NCBI GenBank assembly: GCA_036268875.1
Contig: DATATI010000091.1
Location: 77,513-141,512 of the forward strand
Source of the DNA: Polyangia bacterium
GTDB taxonomy: Bacteria > Myxococcota_A > Polyangia > Fen-1088
Length of the DNA stretch: 64,000 nt
Reading direction: 5' to 3'
A program made the translations under genes and the position numbers. Every line of letters begins with the position of its first letter. Position 1 is the first letter of the stretch. Below are positions 1-7,569 of this stretch, in pieces. The notes under the pieces are model-generated. The model worked only from the letters and a program-made list of their open reading frames with translations. It had not been told where the DNA came from and did not search any database.

Positions 1-737
1 TCGAAGATGGTTGTCGCGCCGTTGGCGAAGTAGATGACCGGCACGCCGGTGGCGCGCACGCTGGCGATCAGCGCCGCCGTCGGCTCGCGCACGAATTCGT
101 CCCAATCTTCGACCGAGACGATCCCCACCCAGGAATCGAAGATCTGGATGGCCTGCGCGCCCGCCGCCACCTGCGCGCGCAGGTAATCGGCGGTGGCGTC
201 GCCGATCAGCTTCAGCAGGCGGCGCGCCTCCGTCGGGTGGCGGTAAAAGAACCCTTTGGTCTCGAGGAAATTCTTCGCCGTCTTGCCCTCGACGGCGTAG
301 GTGGCGACGGTGAAGGGCGCGCCGGCGAAACCGATCAGCGGCGTTTCCCCCAGCGGCGCGCGCAGCTCGGCGATGGTCTCCAGCACGAAGTCGGTTTCCT
401 TCGCCGGATCAAAGCGTCGCACGCGTTCCAGATCGGCGGGCGTGCGGATCGGCTGCGGCAGGCGCGGGCCTTGTTCGGTGAACTGCACCTCGAGGCCCAT
501 CGCCTCCAGCGGCACCAGCAGATCGGAGAACAAGATCGCGGCGTCGAAGCCAAAGCGCCGGATCGGCTGCAGCGTCACCTCGGCCGCCAGCCTGGGCGTC
601 TTGCACAGGTCCAGGAACGACACCCCGGCCCGGACCGCGCGGTACTCCGGCAGGTATCGCCCCGCCTGGCGCATCATCCACAGCGGGGGACGTTCGGTGG
701 TTTCGCCGCGACAGGCTCGCAAAAACAGGGGTTCCAT
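1..737 (-). CDS. hemE: Uroporphyrinogen decarboxylase, N-terminal 245 residues (cut by window edge)
   Basis: This gene encodes the heme-pathway enzyme that decarboxylates uroporphyrinogen III to coproporphyrinogen III. The protein opens with MEPLFLRACRGE followed by the family hallmark PPLWMMRQAGRYLPEYR, whose arginines bind the substrate carboxylates. Further on are the conserved FSDLLVPLEAMG and GFAGAPFT segments. About 100 of the roughly 345 residues lie beyond the left edge, so no stop codon is visible. The start is an ATG 49 bp after the JAMM protease stop. A possible -10 element (TAGAGT on the minus strand, 753 to 748) sits 10 nt before the ATG, so hemE may have its own short-leader promoter although it is collinear with the cysteine cluster. 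Identification is secure. Confidence 0.96.
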   Translation of the reverse strand, partial: MEPLFLRACRGETTERPPLWMMRQAGRYLPEYRAVRAGVSFLDLCKTPRLAAEVTLQPIRRFGFDAAILFSDLLVPLEAMGLEVQFTEQGPRLPQPIRTPADLERVRRFDPAKETDFVLETIAELRAPLGETPLIGFAGAPFTVATYAVEGKTAKNFLETKGFFYRHPTEARRLLKLIGDATADYLRAQVAAGAQAIQIFDSWVGIVSVEDWDEFVREPTAALIASVRATGVPVIYFANGATTIF

Positions 738-786
738 CGCTTTTGCTACTCTAACCCGCGATCCGCAAAAAACGCAGCCTCGCCGT

Positions 787-1287
787 TCAGCCGGTGGCGG
801 GCGCGTACCGTCCCACTTCGACGTAACGTTTGTGTTCGCTGTCCCAGCAGAACTGGGCGGCGCCGCGGGCGCCGTCGGCCTGGACGTCGATGACCACATA
901 CTCGACGGGGTAGCTGGGCTCGCCGTCAAGCTGGGCCGCCGCCTGATCGGTTTCGCTGAAGTAGGCGCCCACGTTCACGTGCGAGTGGTAGACAATCTTC
1001 GCCGGCGCCTCCCCGCGCAGGCTTTTCTGTAGCCGAAAGAGATCGGGCGCGTCCAGGTTGTACGCGGTGCGGGCGTCGCGCGGGTTGCGGACCGGATCCT
1101 CGGCGTGCAGCCGGTCTTGAATGTTGGGGCAGGCCGCGGCGTTGTCGGCGATCGCTTGGCCGCGCGGACCATAGATGATCCCGCAGCACTCCTTCGGGTA
1201 GTCGCGGCGGGCGTGCTCGTAGATGGCCTGCAGGGCCTCGGCGGTGACGACCGGGTGGGGCGGGGCGGGTTTGGCGGCGGTGCTCAT
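787..1287 (-). CDS. JAMM/MPN (M67) metalloprotease, Mec-like sulfur-carrier protease
   Basis: This is a 166-residue zinc-dependent isopeptidase-type protein. The JAMM signature is complete: Glu33 in KECCGIIYG, then His101-x-His103, Ser111 and Asp114 in HSHVNVGAYFSETD. Bacterial single-domain members found next to CysO and CysM, such as Mycobacterium tuberculosis Mec, cleave the newly made cysteine from the sulfur-carrier C terminus. Here cysM lies 29 bp upstream and the carrier is two genes further, which supports the same job. Action is expected in the cytoplasm because there is no signal peptide or membrane segment. The family is certain; the role as cysteine-releasing protease is inferred from context. 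Confidence 0.9.
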   Translation of the reverse strand: MSTAAKPAPPHPVVTAEALQAIYEHARRDYPKECCGIIYGPRGQAIADNAAACPNIQDRLHAEDPVRNPRDARTAYNLDAPDLFRLQKSLRGEAPAKIVYHSHVNVGAYFSETDQAAAQLDGEPSYPVEYVVIDVQADGARGAAQFCWDSEHKRYVEVGRYAPATG

Positions 1288-1316
1288 GACGAATGGTCGG
1301 CTCGTTTACGATTTGC

Positions 1317-2321
<1,005 letters not shown>

Positions 2322-2343
2322 GACGATCGAAGACGAAAGCGCA

Positions 2344-3015
2344 TCACGCGAACGACATCTCGCTGTCGTGGCCGCCGCAGGCGAAGCAGGCGGGTGACCA
2401 GGGGAGCTCGGCGGCGCGCAGCGGGCGGCCGTCCAGCGGCAGGCCGAGGTGGCGCGCCGGCGCCGTGCCGCCGTTGCCGAGGAGCACGTGCAGGATCTCC
2501 GTCGCCGCCAAGGTGCCGGCGACGATCGCCGCCGCGCCTTCGCTGGGCGGCGCCGAGGCTTGCGCCGGCACGTCCAGCGGCGCGTGCGGGCAGGGGCCGT
2601 TCTTGCGAAAGGCGATGAGCTCCACGCCTTCGTCGCGCCCGCGCACCGCCACCACCGGCAGGCCCCGACGGACCGCCGCCCGCAGCAAGGGATCGTCGTC
2701 GAACCCCGAGCGCAACACGGCGTCCACGCCGTCCAGCACCGCCAGCCAGGCCGCGCCACCCTCGGGCAGCGCACCATGCTCGATCGCCACGTCGGGGTTG
2801 GATCCGCGCAGCTCGTCGTCGACGGCCGTCGCGCCGCCGTCCAACCAGCGCAGCCGTCCGACGCCCGCCGCCGCCAGATAGCGCGCGGCGGTCTCCGCCG
2901 TCAGATCGGCGCCCACCACGGCCACCCGCGCCGCCAGCAGCCGCCGCTGCCCGTCGGGTCCGATCTCCGGCAAAGCGATCTGCCGCGCGAAACGAGAAAC
3001 AACGTCGGCGTTCAT
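2344..3015 (-). CDS. Degenerate ThiF/MoeB-family E1-like protein lacking the ATP site
   Basis: This 223-residue protein has the MoeB/ThiF N-terminal signature: RFARQIALPEIGPDGQRRLL at residues 8-27, followed by VAVVGADLTAETAARYLAAAGVGRL. The glycine-rich ATP loop (normally GAGGLGS) reads GADLTAE, the SNLxRQ segment is lost, and the usual VDCTDN aspartate region is replaced by VLRSGFDDD. Only one Cys pair remains (CFAC near residue 210). It should therefore not adenylate by itself. It retains the arginine-bearing N terminus that, in MoeB dimers, reaches into the partner active site. The ATG follows the carrier stop codon with no gap. Either it is a pseudo-E1 partner of the enzyme at 4610-5344, or it is a decayed paralogue; the good reading frame favours the former. 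Confidence 0.82.
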   Translation of the reverse strand: MNADVVSRFARQIALPEIGPDGQRRLLAARVAVVGADLTAETAARYLAAAGVGRLRWLDGGATAVDDELRGSNPDVAIEHGALPEGGAAWLAVLDGVDAVLRSGFDDDPLLRAAVRRGLPVVAVRGRDEGVELIAFRKNGPCPHAPLDVPAQASAPPSEGAAAIVAGTLAATEILHVLLGNGGTAPARHLGLPLDGRPLRAAELPWSPACFACGGHDSEMSFA

Positions 3016-3288
3016 CTAGCCGCCGGCGATGGCCGGGACGATGGAGATCTCGTCGCTGTCCTTGACCGGCGTCTCAAGATTTTTCAGGAAGCGGATATCT
3101 TCGTCGTTGGCGAAGATGTTCACGAACCGCCTCACCTGGCCGCTGTCGTCGCAGATGCGTTCTTTGATGCCCGGGTACTGGGTTTCCAGGCTGGCGATCA
3201 GCGCGCCGATGGTGCTGCCCTGGGCGGTGACTTCTTCTTTCCCCTGCGTCAGCTTGCGCAGCGGGGTGGGAATTCTGACGGTGGGCAT
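3016..3288 (-). CDS. ThiS/MoaD-family sulfur carrier protein, CysO-like
   Basis: This is a 90-residue beta-grasp (ubiquitin-like) protein that ends in the di-glycine tail PAIAGG required for adenylation and thiocarboxylation. Conserved features include the MPTVRIPTPLRKLT start, the FVN segment after the central helix (QVRRFVNIFANDEDI) and DEISIVPAIAGG at the C terminus. The length and the phrase NxEDIRFL fit CysO rather than ThiS (about 66 residues). It is expected to carry the sulfur atom that CysM incorporates into cysteine. It lies 14 bp after thrC and abuts the degenerate E1 gene directly. A homocysteine or molybdopterin role is less likely in this setting. Confidence in the family is high. 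Confidence 0.92.
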   Translation of the reverse strand: MPTVRIPTPLRKLTQGKEEVTAQGSTIGALIASLETQYPGIKERICDDSGQVRRFVNIFANDEDIRFLKNLETPVKDSDEISIVPAIAGG

Positions 3289-3302
3289 GTCCTCTCTCCT
3301 CT

Positions 3303-4583
3303 TTACGACTTCAGTTTGGATTGCGCTTCATCGAAATCAGACAGCCGGGGTCCGATTGACACCGGTTCGGGAAGCTGGCCGACCAGCGGATCTTGCGTCT
3401 TCATGCCGTTGCCGGTGACGCACACCACGATGGGGCCGTCGTCGCGGCCGATCTTGCCGTCGTTGATCAGGCGGATGGTGGCGCCCAGGGTCACGCCGCC
3501 GGCGGTCTCGGCGAAGATGCCTTCGGTCTCGGCCAGAAGGCGCATCGCCGCGATGATCTCCGGATCGTCGGGCTTGGCCGCCCAGCCGCCCGAGTCGATG
3601 ATGGTCTGGCGGGCGTAAAAGCCGTCGGCCGGGTTGCCGATGGCCAGCGACTTGGCGATGCTGGTGGGCGTCTTCACCGGGCGGATCTGCTCGCGGTTCT
3701 CGAGGACCATGTCGACGATGGGCGAGCAGCCGGCCGCCTGCGCGCCATGGATCTTCGCCTTGCGCGATCCCGAGGCCAGCAATCCCAGCTTTTCGAATTC
3801 GGCGAAGGCCTTGCCGATCTTGGTGACCAGCGCGCCGCCGGCCATCGGGACCACCACGTGGGCGGGGGTCTTCCAGCCCAGTTGCTCGGCGATCTCGAAG
3901 CCGTAGCTCTTGGAACCCTCGCCGTAAAATGGTCGTAAATTCACGTTGACGAAGCCCCAGCCGTACTTGCCGGCGATCTCCGAGCACAGCCGGTTGACGT
4001 CGTCGTAGGTGCCTTTGACGGCAAAGACGCGGGCGCCGTAGACGATCGTCCCCAGCACCTTGGCCGGCTCGAGATCGAAGGGAATCAGAATCACCGCCGG
4101 CATCCCGGCGGCGGCGGCCTGGGCGGCTGTTGCATTGGCCAGATTCCCCGTCGACGCGCAGGCCACCACGTCAAGGCCGAACTCGCGCGCCTTGGACACG
4201 GCGACGGAGACCACGCGGTCCTTGAACGACAGCGTCGGATAATTGACGGCGTCGTTCTTCACCCACAGCTCGCGCACGCCCAGTTTTTTCGCCAGGCGAT
4301 CGGCGCGCAGCAGCGGCGTCATGCCGGTGGCCAGGCCCACCGCGGGCGGACCGTCCAGCGGCAAGAGCTCAGCGTAGCGCCACATCGTCTTCGGCCGCGA
4401 TTCGATGAGGGCGCGGGTCAGCACCTTGCCGATGGCGGCGTAGTCGTAGGTCACCTCCAGCGGACCGAAGCAGAACTCGCAGACGTGGACCGGCGCCTTG
4501 GGGATCTGGTTGCCGCATTCGCGGCACTGCAGCCCTTGAACGAACGATGCCTGCGCGTTGCTTCCTACCAATGCTGTGCTCAT
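3303..4583 (-). CDS. thrC: Threonine synthase with N-terminal zinc ribbon
   Basis: This is a 426-residue PLP enzyme converting O-phosphohomoserine to threonine. An N-terminal zinc ribbon uses Cys20, Cys23, Cys35 and Cys38 (CRECG and CEFCF). The PLP lysine is Lys121 in PTLSFKDRVV, followed by the ASTGNLANATAA phosphate-binding loop. The open frame reaches 4688, but an ATG at 4583 is preceded on the minus strand by AGAGGT at good spacing and by a 26-bp gap after the E1 gene, so I use it. In many bacteria a thrC of this type neighbours a CysO-like carrier. A related role in a sulfur-carrier reaction on a phosphohomoserine-type substrate is possible but only speculative. Confidence 0.93.
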   Translation of the reverse strand: MSTALVGSNAQASFVQGLQCRECGNQIPKAPVHVCEFCFGPLEVTYDYAAIGKVLTRALIESRPKTMWRYAELLPLDGPPAVGLATGMTPLLRADRLAKKLGVRELWVKNDAVNYPTLSFKDRVVSVAVSKAREFGLDVVACASTGNLANATAAQAAAAGMPAVILIPFDLEPAKVLGTIVYGARVFAVKGTYDDVNRLCSEIAGKYGWGFVNVNLRPFYGEGSKSYGFEIAEQLGWKTPAHVVVPMAGGALVTKIGKAFAEFEKLGLLASGSRKAKIHGAQAAGCSPIVDMVLENREQIRPVKTPTSIAKSLAIGNPADGFYARQTIIDSGGWAAKPDDPEIIAAMRLLAETEGIFAETAGGVTLGATIRLINDGKIGRDDGPIVVCVTGNGMKTQDPLVGQLPEPVSIGPRLSDFDEAQSKLKS

Positions 4584-4609
4584 CGACGACCTCTTTTGCT
4601 CCCTGTTGA

Positions 4610-5344
4610 TCAGACCGGACAGCCGGCCGCCGGATAGTCCGCTGGATCCAACCGACGAATGAGCGGGCTTTCCCCGCAAACGCGGCACAGCGGATTTGGT
4701 TTGAACGTGACGGCGCGGGCGATCATGCCCGGCGAATCATACTGGATGAGACGCCCGATGAAGGCGGGACTTTCGCCGCGGCAAAGCCGCACCGCTTCCG
4801 CTCCTTGCAGCGCGCCGACCACGCCGGGCACCGGACCCAACACGCCGGCCTCGGCGCACGACGGGCCGACGCCGGGCGGCGGCAGCTCTTCGAACAGGCA
4901 GCGGTAACAAGGATGGCCGCCCGCCGGCACGGTCAGCAACTGTCCGCCGGTGCCGACCGCCGCGCCGTGGACCAGCGCCTTACCGGCCAGCACCGCGGCG
5001 TCGTTGGCCACGAACTTGGTGGCGAAGTTGTCTGAACCGTCGACGATCACCTGATAGCCGGCGATCAACGCGCCGGCGTTGGCGGCGTCGAAGCGCGCCA
5101 CCTGCGGGACGACCTCGACGGTGGGGAAGCGTCGCTTCAGCGCCGCGGCCAGCGACGTCGCCTTGTATTGCCCGACCGTGGCCACGCTGTGCAGGATCTG
5201 CCGGTGCAGGTTGCTGGCATCGACCCGATCGTCGTCGACGATGCCGATGCGCCGCACACCACCGGCCGCCGCCGCCAGCGCCGCTGGGCAGCCGAGGCCA
5301 CCCGCGCCGATGATCAGCACGCTGTTGTTGCTGGCGTTGTTCAT
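4610..5344 (-). CDS. MoeB/ThiF-family E1-like adenylyltransferase, N-terminally short
   Basis: This 244-residue enzyme should adenylate the C-terminal glycine of the carrier protein. The ATP loop GAGGLG is at residues 13-18 and the ribose-binding IVDDD near residue 37. SNLHRQ supplies Arg48, GQYKA supplies Lys61, and VDGSDN contains the catalytic Asp at 102-105. CYRC (146-149) and CRVC (220-223) form the zinc site. Unlike ordinary MoeB, it begins only 12 residues before the glycine loop, so the usual N-terminal RYxRQ helix with its arginine finger is missing. The ATG overlaps the cysK stop (ATGA), so the N terminus cannot be extended without running through cysK. The degenerate E1 at 2344-3015 carries the missing part. 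Confidence 0.9.
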   Translation of the reverse strand: MNNASNNSVLIIGAGGLGCPAALAAAAGGVRRIGIVDDDRVDASNLHRQILHSVATVGQYKATSLAAALKRRFPTVEVVPQVARFDAANAGALIAGYQVIVDGSDNFATKFVANDAAVLAGKALVHGAAVGTGGQLLTVPAGGHPCYRCLFEELPPPGVGPSCAEAGVLGPVPGVVGALQGAEAVRLCRGESPAFIGRLIQYDSPGMIARAVTFKPNPLCRVCGESPLIRRLDPADYPAAGCPV

Positions 5345-6273
5345 TCGAAGTACGCGTCCGAGCTGAAATAGCGTTCGCCGGTGTCGCAGAGGATGGTCAC
5401 CACGGTCTTGCCAGGCCCCAATTCCCGAGCCACGTCGAGGGCGATCTTCACCGACGCCCCGGCGGAGATCCCGACCAGTAAACCTTCGCGCCGGGCCAGC
5501 GCCAGCTTGGTGTGCTGGGCGTCGATCTCCGAGATGGTGCGGATGTCGGTGATCACCGAACGATCGAGGATCGCCGGGATGAAGCCGGCGCCGATGCCGT
5601 CGATGCGGTGCTCGCCGGCGGGGCCGCCCGACAAGACCGCGCTTTTCTCCGGCTCGACGGCGACGATGCGCACGCCGGGAAAGCGTGCGCGCGCCACCTG
5701 ACCGACGCCGGTGATGGTGCCGCCGGTGCCCACGCCGTGCACGAACGCATGCAACGATCGCGTCCCCAGTTGCGCCAGGATCTCTGGCGCGGTGGTGCGG
5801 CGGTGCGCTTCGACGTTGGCCGGGTTGTTGAATTGCTGGGGCATGAAGGCGCGGGGGTTCTGGCGACAGATCTCGTTGGCCTTCTCGACCGCGCCGCGCA
5901 TCACCGCCGCCGCCGGCGTCAAGTGCACCTCGGCGCCGTACGCTTTCAAAAGCGCGCGGCGTTCCAGCGACATGTTGTCCGGCATGGTGAGGATCAACCG
6001 ATATCCCTTGGCCGCCGCCACCAGCGCCAGGCCCACGCCGGTGTTGCCCGAGGTCGGCTCGACGATCACCGATTCGCCGGGACGCAGCCGGCCTTCGCGC
6101 TCGGCCGCTTCGATCATCGACAGGGCCACGCGATCCTTCAACGAGCCGCCGGGGTTGAACTGCTCGCACTTGCAGAACACGTCGGCCATCGACGCATCGG
6201 TGAGATGGCGCAGCCTGACCAGGGGCGTTCCTCCGATCAGCTCGAGCATGCTGCTCACCGCGATGGCCGGCAT
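5341..6273 (-). CDS. cysK: Cysteine synthase, CysK-like
   Basis: This is a 310-residue O-acetylserine sulfhydrylase-type PLP enzyme. The PLP lysine is Lys46 in NPGGSLKDRVA, the substrate loop is EPTSGNTGVG (residues 72-81), and VGTGGTITG and GISAGAS form the phosphate-binding and C-terminal loops. It is the first gene of the cysteine cluster and couples to the E1-like gene by a 4-bp ATGA overlap. A GTG seven codons upstream (6294) is an alternative start. Neither start has a strong ribosome-binding site, and the ATG gives the usual family length. It is more canonical than the CysM-like protein at 1317-2321, so it may use free sulfide while the second enzyme uses the carrier. Confidence 0.9.
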   Translation of the reverse strand: MPAIAVSSMLELIGGTPLVRLRHLTDASMADVFCKCEQFNPGGSLKDRVALSMIEAAEREGRLRPGESVIVEPTSGNTGVGLALVAAAKGYRLILTMPDNMSLERRALLKAYGAEVHLTPAAAVMRGAVEKANEICRQNPRAFMPQQFNNPANVEAHRRTTAPEILAQLGTRSLHAFVHGVGTGGTITGVGQVARARFPGVRIVAVEPEKSAVLSGGPAGEHRIDGIGAGFIPAILDRSVITDIRTISEIDAQHTKLALARREGLLVGISAGASVKIALDVARELGPGKTVVTILCDTGERYFSSDAYFE

Positions 6274-6411
6274 TGAGGCGGCGGAGGATAGCACCTTGGG
6301 GGCGGCGGGGCGTCTTGTTTAATAGACGTGGGGTTTCTTGCTTTGATTTGCGTTGGTCTGCTTGCTTGGCGCGGTCGCGCGGTGAGAGCGGCTCTGCTCG
6401 CTGCGGTTTGG

Positions 6412-6569
6412 GGGCGGGCGAGGCCGGGGGGCTTGGTCGGCGGCGGCGGTCGCCTTCGGATGGCTGCGCCATCCATGGCTCCCTCGAAGCGCTGCGCTGG
6501 CAAGCGGCCCCGGATGGCCGCAGCGCTTCGCTAACGCCCGCCAACCAACCCCCCGTCCTCGCCCGCGCC
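6412..6569. repeat. Imperfect long inverted repeat
   Basis: An outer left arm near 6412-6442 (gggcgggcgaggccgggg and onward) pairs imperfectly with 6538-6569. Nested inside, CGAAGCGCTGCG at about 6485-6496 pairs with CGCAGCGCTTCG at 6519-6530. A further small hairpin GATGGctgcgCCATC lies in the left half. The whole could fold into a large cruciform or RNA hairpin. I see no transposase or target duplication. Confidence 0.55.
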
Positions 6570-6680
6570 GAGGACCTCCGCTCACCCCGCCTGGGGCGCT
6601 TCCAATCCCTCAAACAAATGTTGCGTCGAATTGATCCGAAAGGCGTCCTCGTAAGCGGAGCAAACGGAGGCGTCAAGGCG

Positions 6681-6786
6681 CGGCGGGGCGTGGGGTGTTC
6701 GATCGGCGGGGCGCTCGAGGACGTCACGGATGGGCAGCCATCGAAAGACGCCCGTCCCCGCCGATCGAACACCCCACGCCCCGCCG
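6681..6786. repeat. Perfect 31-bp inverted repeat with 44-bp spacer
   Basis: The arm at 6681-6711 is the exact reverse complement of 6756-6786, and one further base pairs outside (6680 with 6787). The core of the arm is CGTGGGGTGTTCGATCGG. The spacer (6712-6755) contains no gene. A perfect 31-bp match is far beyond chance even at this base composition. It could be a bidirectional transcription terminator, a MITE or REP-like remnant, or a protein-binding site. Without a genome search I cannot say whether other copies exist; I saw none elsewhere in the window. Confidence 0.85.
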
Positions 6787-6851
6787 CCCCCAAAAGCCAC
6801 AGCGAGCGCAGCGTTTCCTACGCCGCCCGTCGCGAAAAAAAAACGAAGACG

Positions 6852-7211
6852 CTACGGCCGCTCGCCGATGTCGATGATCGAACAGGCCTGGATGGTGTTT
6901 AGCCCCAGGCGCTCCGCCTCGGCTACCAGCTCTTCGCTCTCGGACCCCGGATTCAAAAAGATCTCCGCGATCCCCTTGCGCTGGAAATCCGGCAGGAGGC
7001 CCATCCCAATCTCCGGCGGCACGTACACCGTCGCGCGATCCACCGCGCCCGGAATGTCCGCCACCGAACGAAAAACCGGCAACCCTTCGATGATGGTCTC
7101 GGTGGGGTTCACCGGATACACCGTCCAGCGGCGCCGCAGGTACGCGCGCACGGCGCGGTTGCCGTATTTGTGCGGGTTCTGCGAGGCGCCCACCACGGCC
7201 ACGCTGGGCAT
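6852..7211 (-). CDS. CoA-binding domain protein (YccU-like)
   Basis: This is a 119-residue single-domain Rossmann protein of the CoA-binding family. MPSVAVVGASQNPHKYGN is the dinucleotide-type loop, followed by VYPVNPTETIIEGLPVFRSV and the IFLNPGSESEELV region typical of the succinyl-CoA synthetase alpha-like fold. The biochemical role of this stand-alone family is not established; members bind CoA. It begins 2 bp after the stop of the tandem-Cys gene, so the two are co-transcribed. An overlapping GTG two codons upstream is an alternative start. Confidence 0.85.
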   Translation of the reverse strand: MPSVAVVGASQNPHKYGNRAVRAYLRRRWTVYPVNPTETIIEGLPVFRSVADIPGAVDRATVYVPPEIGMGLLPDFQRKGIAEIFLNPGSESEELVAEAERLGLNTIQACSIIDIGERP

Positions 7212-7213
7212 GA

Positions 7214-7564
7214 TCACTCCGCCGGTTTGCCGCAGACGTTGCAGCGCCCATCGGCGCCGATGACGCCCAGGCAGGTCCCGTCGCTGCACAGTTGCCGATC
7301 CGGGTTGAAGCCGCTGGCCTCGTCCAGGCGAGCCACGTCGCCCAGCGTGCGCGGCAAGGTCATGTCGTCGTTTTCGTCCTTGCCACCGCTGTCCCAGGTG
7401 ATGGCCCCGCTGTCTGCCGCCGCCGGATCGTGATCGGGACCGGCTGGCATCCCGCACACCTTGCAGCGCCCCTCGTCGCCGATCAGGCCCACGCAGGCGC
7501 CGTCCGGACACAAGCGCCGGCGCGTCGGATCGAATGCAGTCTCATCGGTCGACATCATTGTCAT
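7214..7564 (-). CDS. Small acidic protein with two tandem Cys-rich motifs
   Basis: This 116-residue protein is built from two copies of one motif, LCxDGxCxGxIGxxGRCxxCG, at residues 18-38 and 92-112. They are separated by an Asp-rich linker. Each copy has four cysteines (C-x4-C-x8-C-x2-C) and could bind one zinc ion or iron, resembling a short zinc ribbon. There is no signal peptide or membrane segment. It lies between the VIT/vWA gene (5-bp gap) and the CoA-binding gene (2-bp gap), forming an apparent three-gene operon. I do not recognise a named family. ATG codons at 7558 and 7555 are alternative starts. Confidence 0.75.
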   Translation of the reverse strand: MTMMSTDETAFDPTRRRLCPDGACVGLIGDEGRCKVCGMPAGPDHDPAAADSGAITWDSGGKDENDDMTLPRTLGDVARLDEASGFNPDRQLCSDGTCLGVIGADGRCNVCGKPAE

Positions 7565-7569
7565 CAAGG

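Larger units (their letters stand above)
6274..6851. other. 578-bp intergenic region rich in inverted repeats
   Basis: No convincing gene is present: the short frames on both strands have low-complexity, Arg/Pro-rich translations and no family resemblance. The region separates two minus-strand operons. Near the cysK end, the minus strand shows TATTAA (6324 to 6319), a possible -10 for the cysteine cluster with no good -35. The rest is dominated by inverted repeats (annotated separately). Just after the CoA-binding gene stop, the minus strand has a run of about nine T (near 6836-6844), which could aid termination of that operon. Confidence 0.6.

Noticed and set aside
6301-6530. Short frames in the cysK upstream gap
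   Set aside because: They overlap inverted repeats, have no ribosome-binding sites and give Arg/Pro/Gly-rich peptides without homology patterns.
4610-6793. A single 727-codon minus-strand frame covering both the E1-like gene and the region upstream
   Set aside because: Only the last 244 residues belong to a family. The upstream part is an out-of-frame shadow of cysK and of the repeat-rich gap, with Arg/Pro-rich translation.
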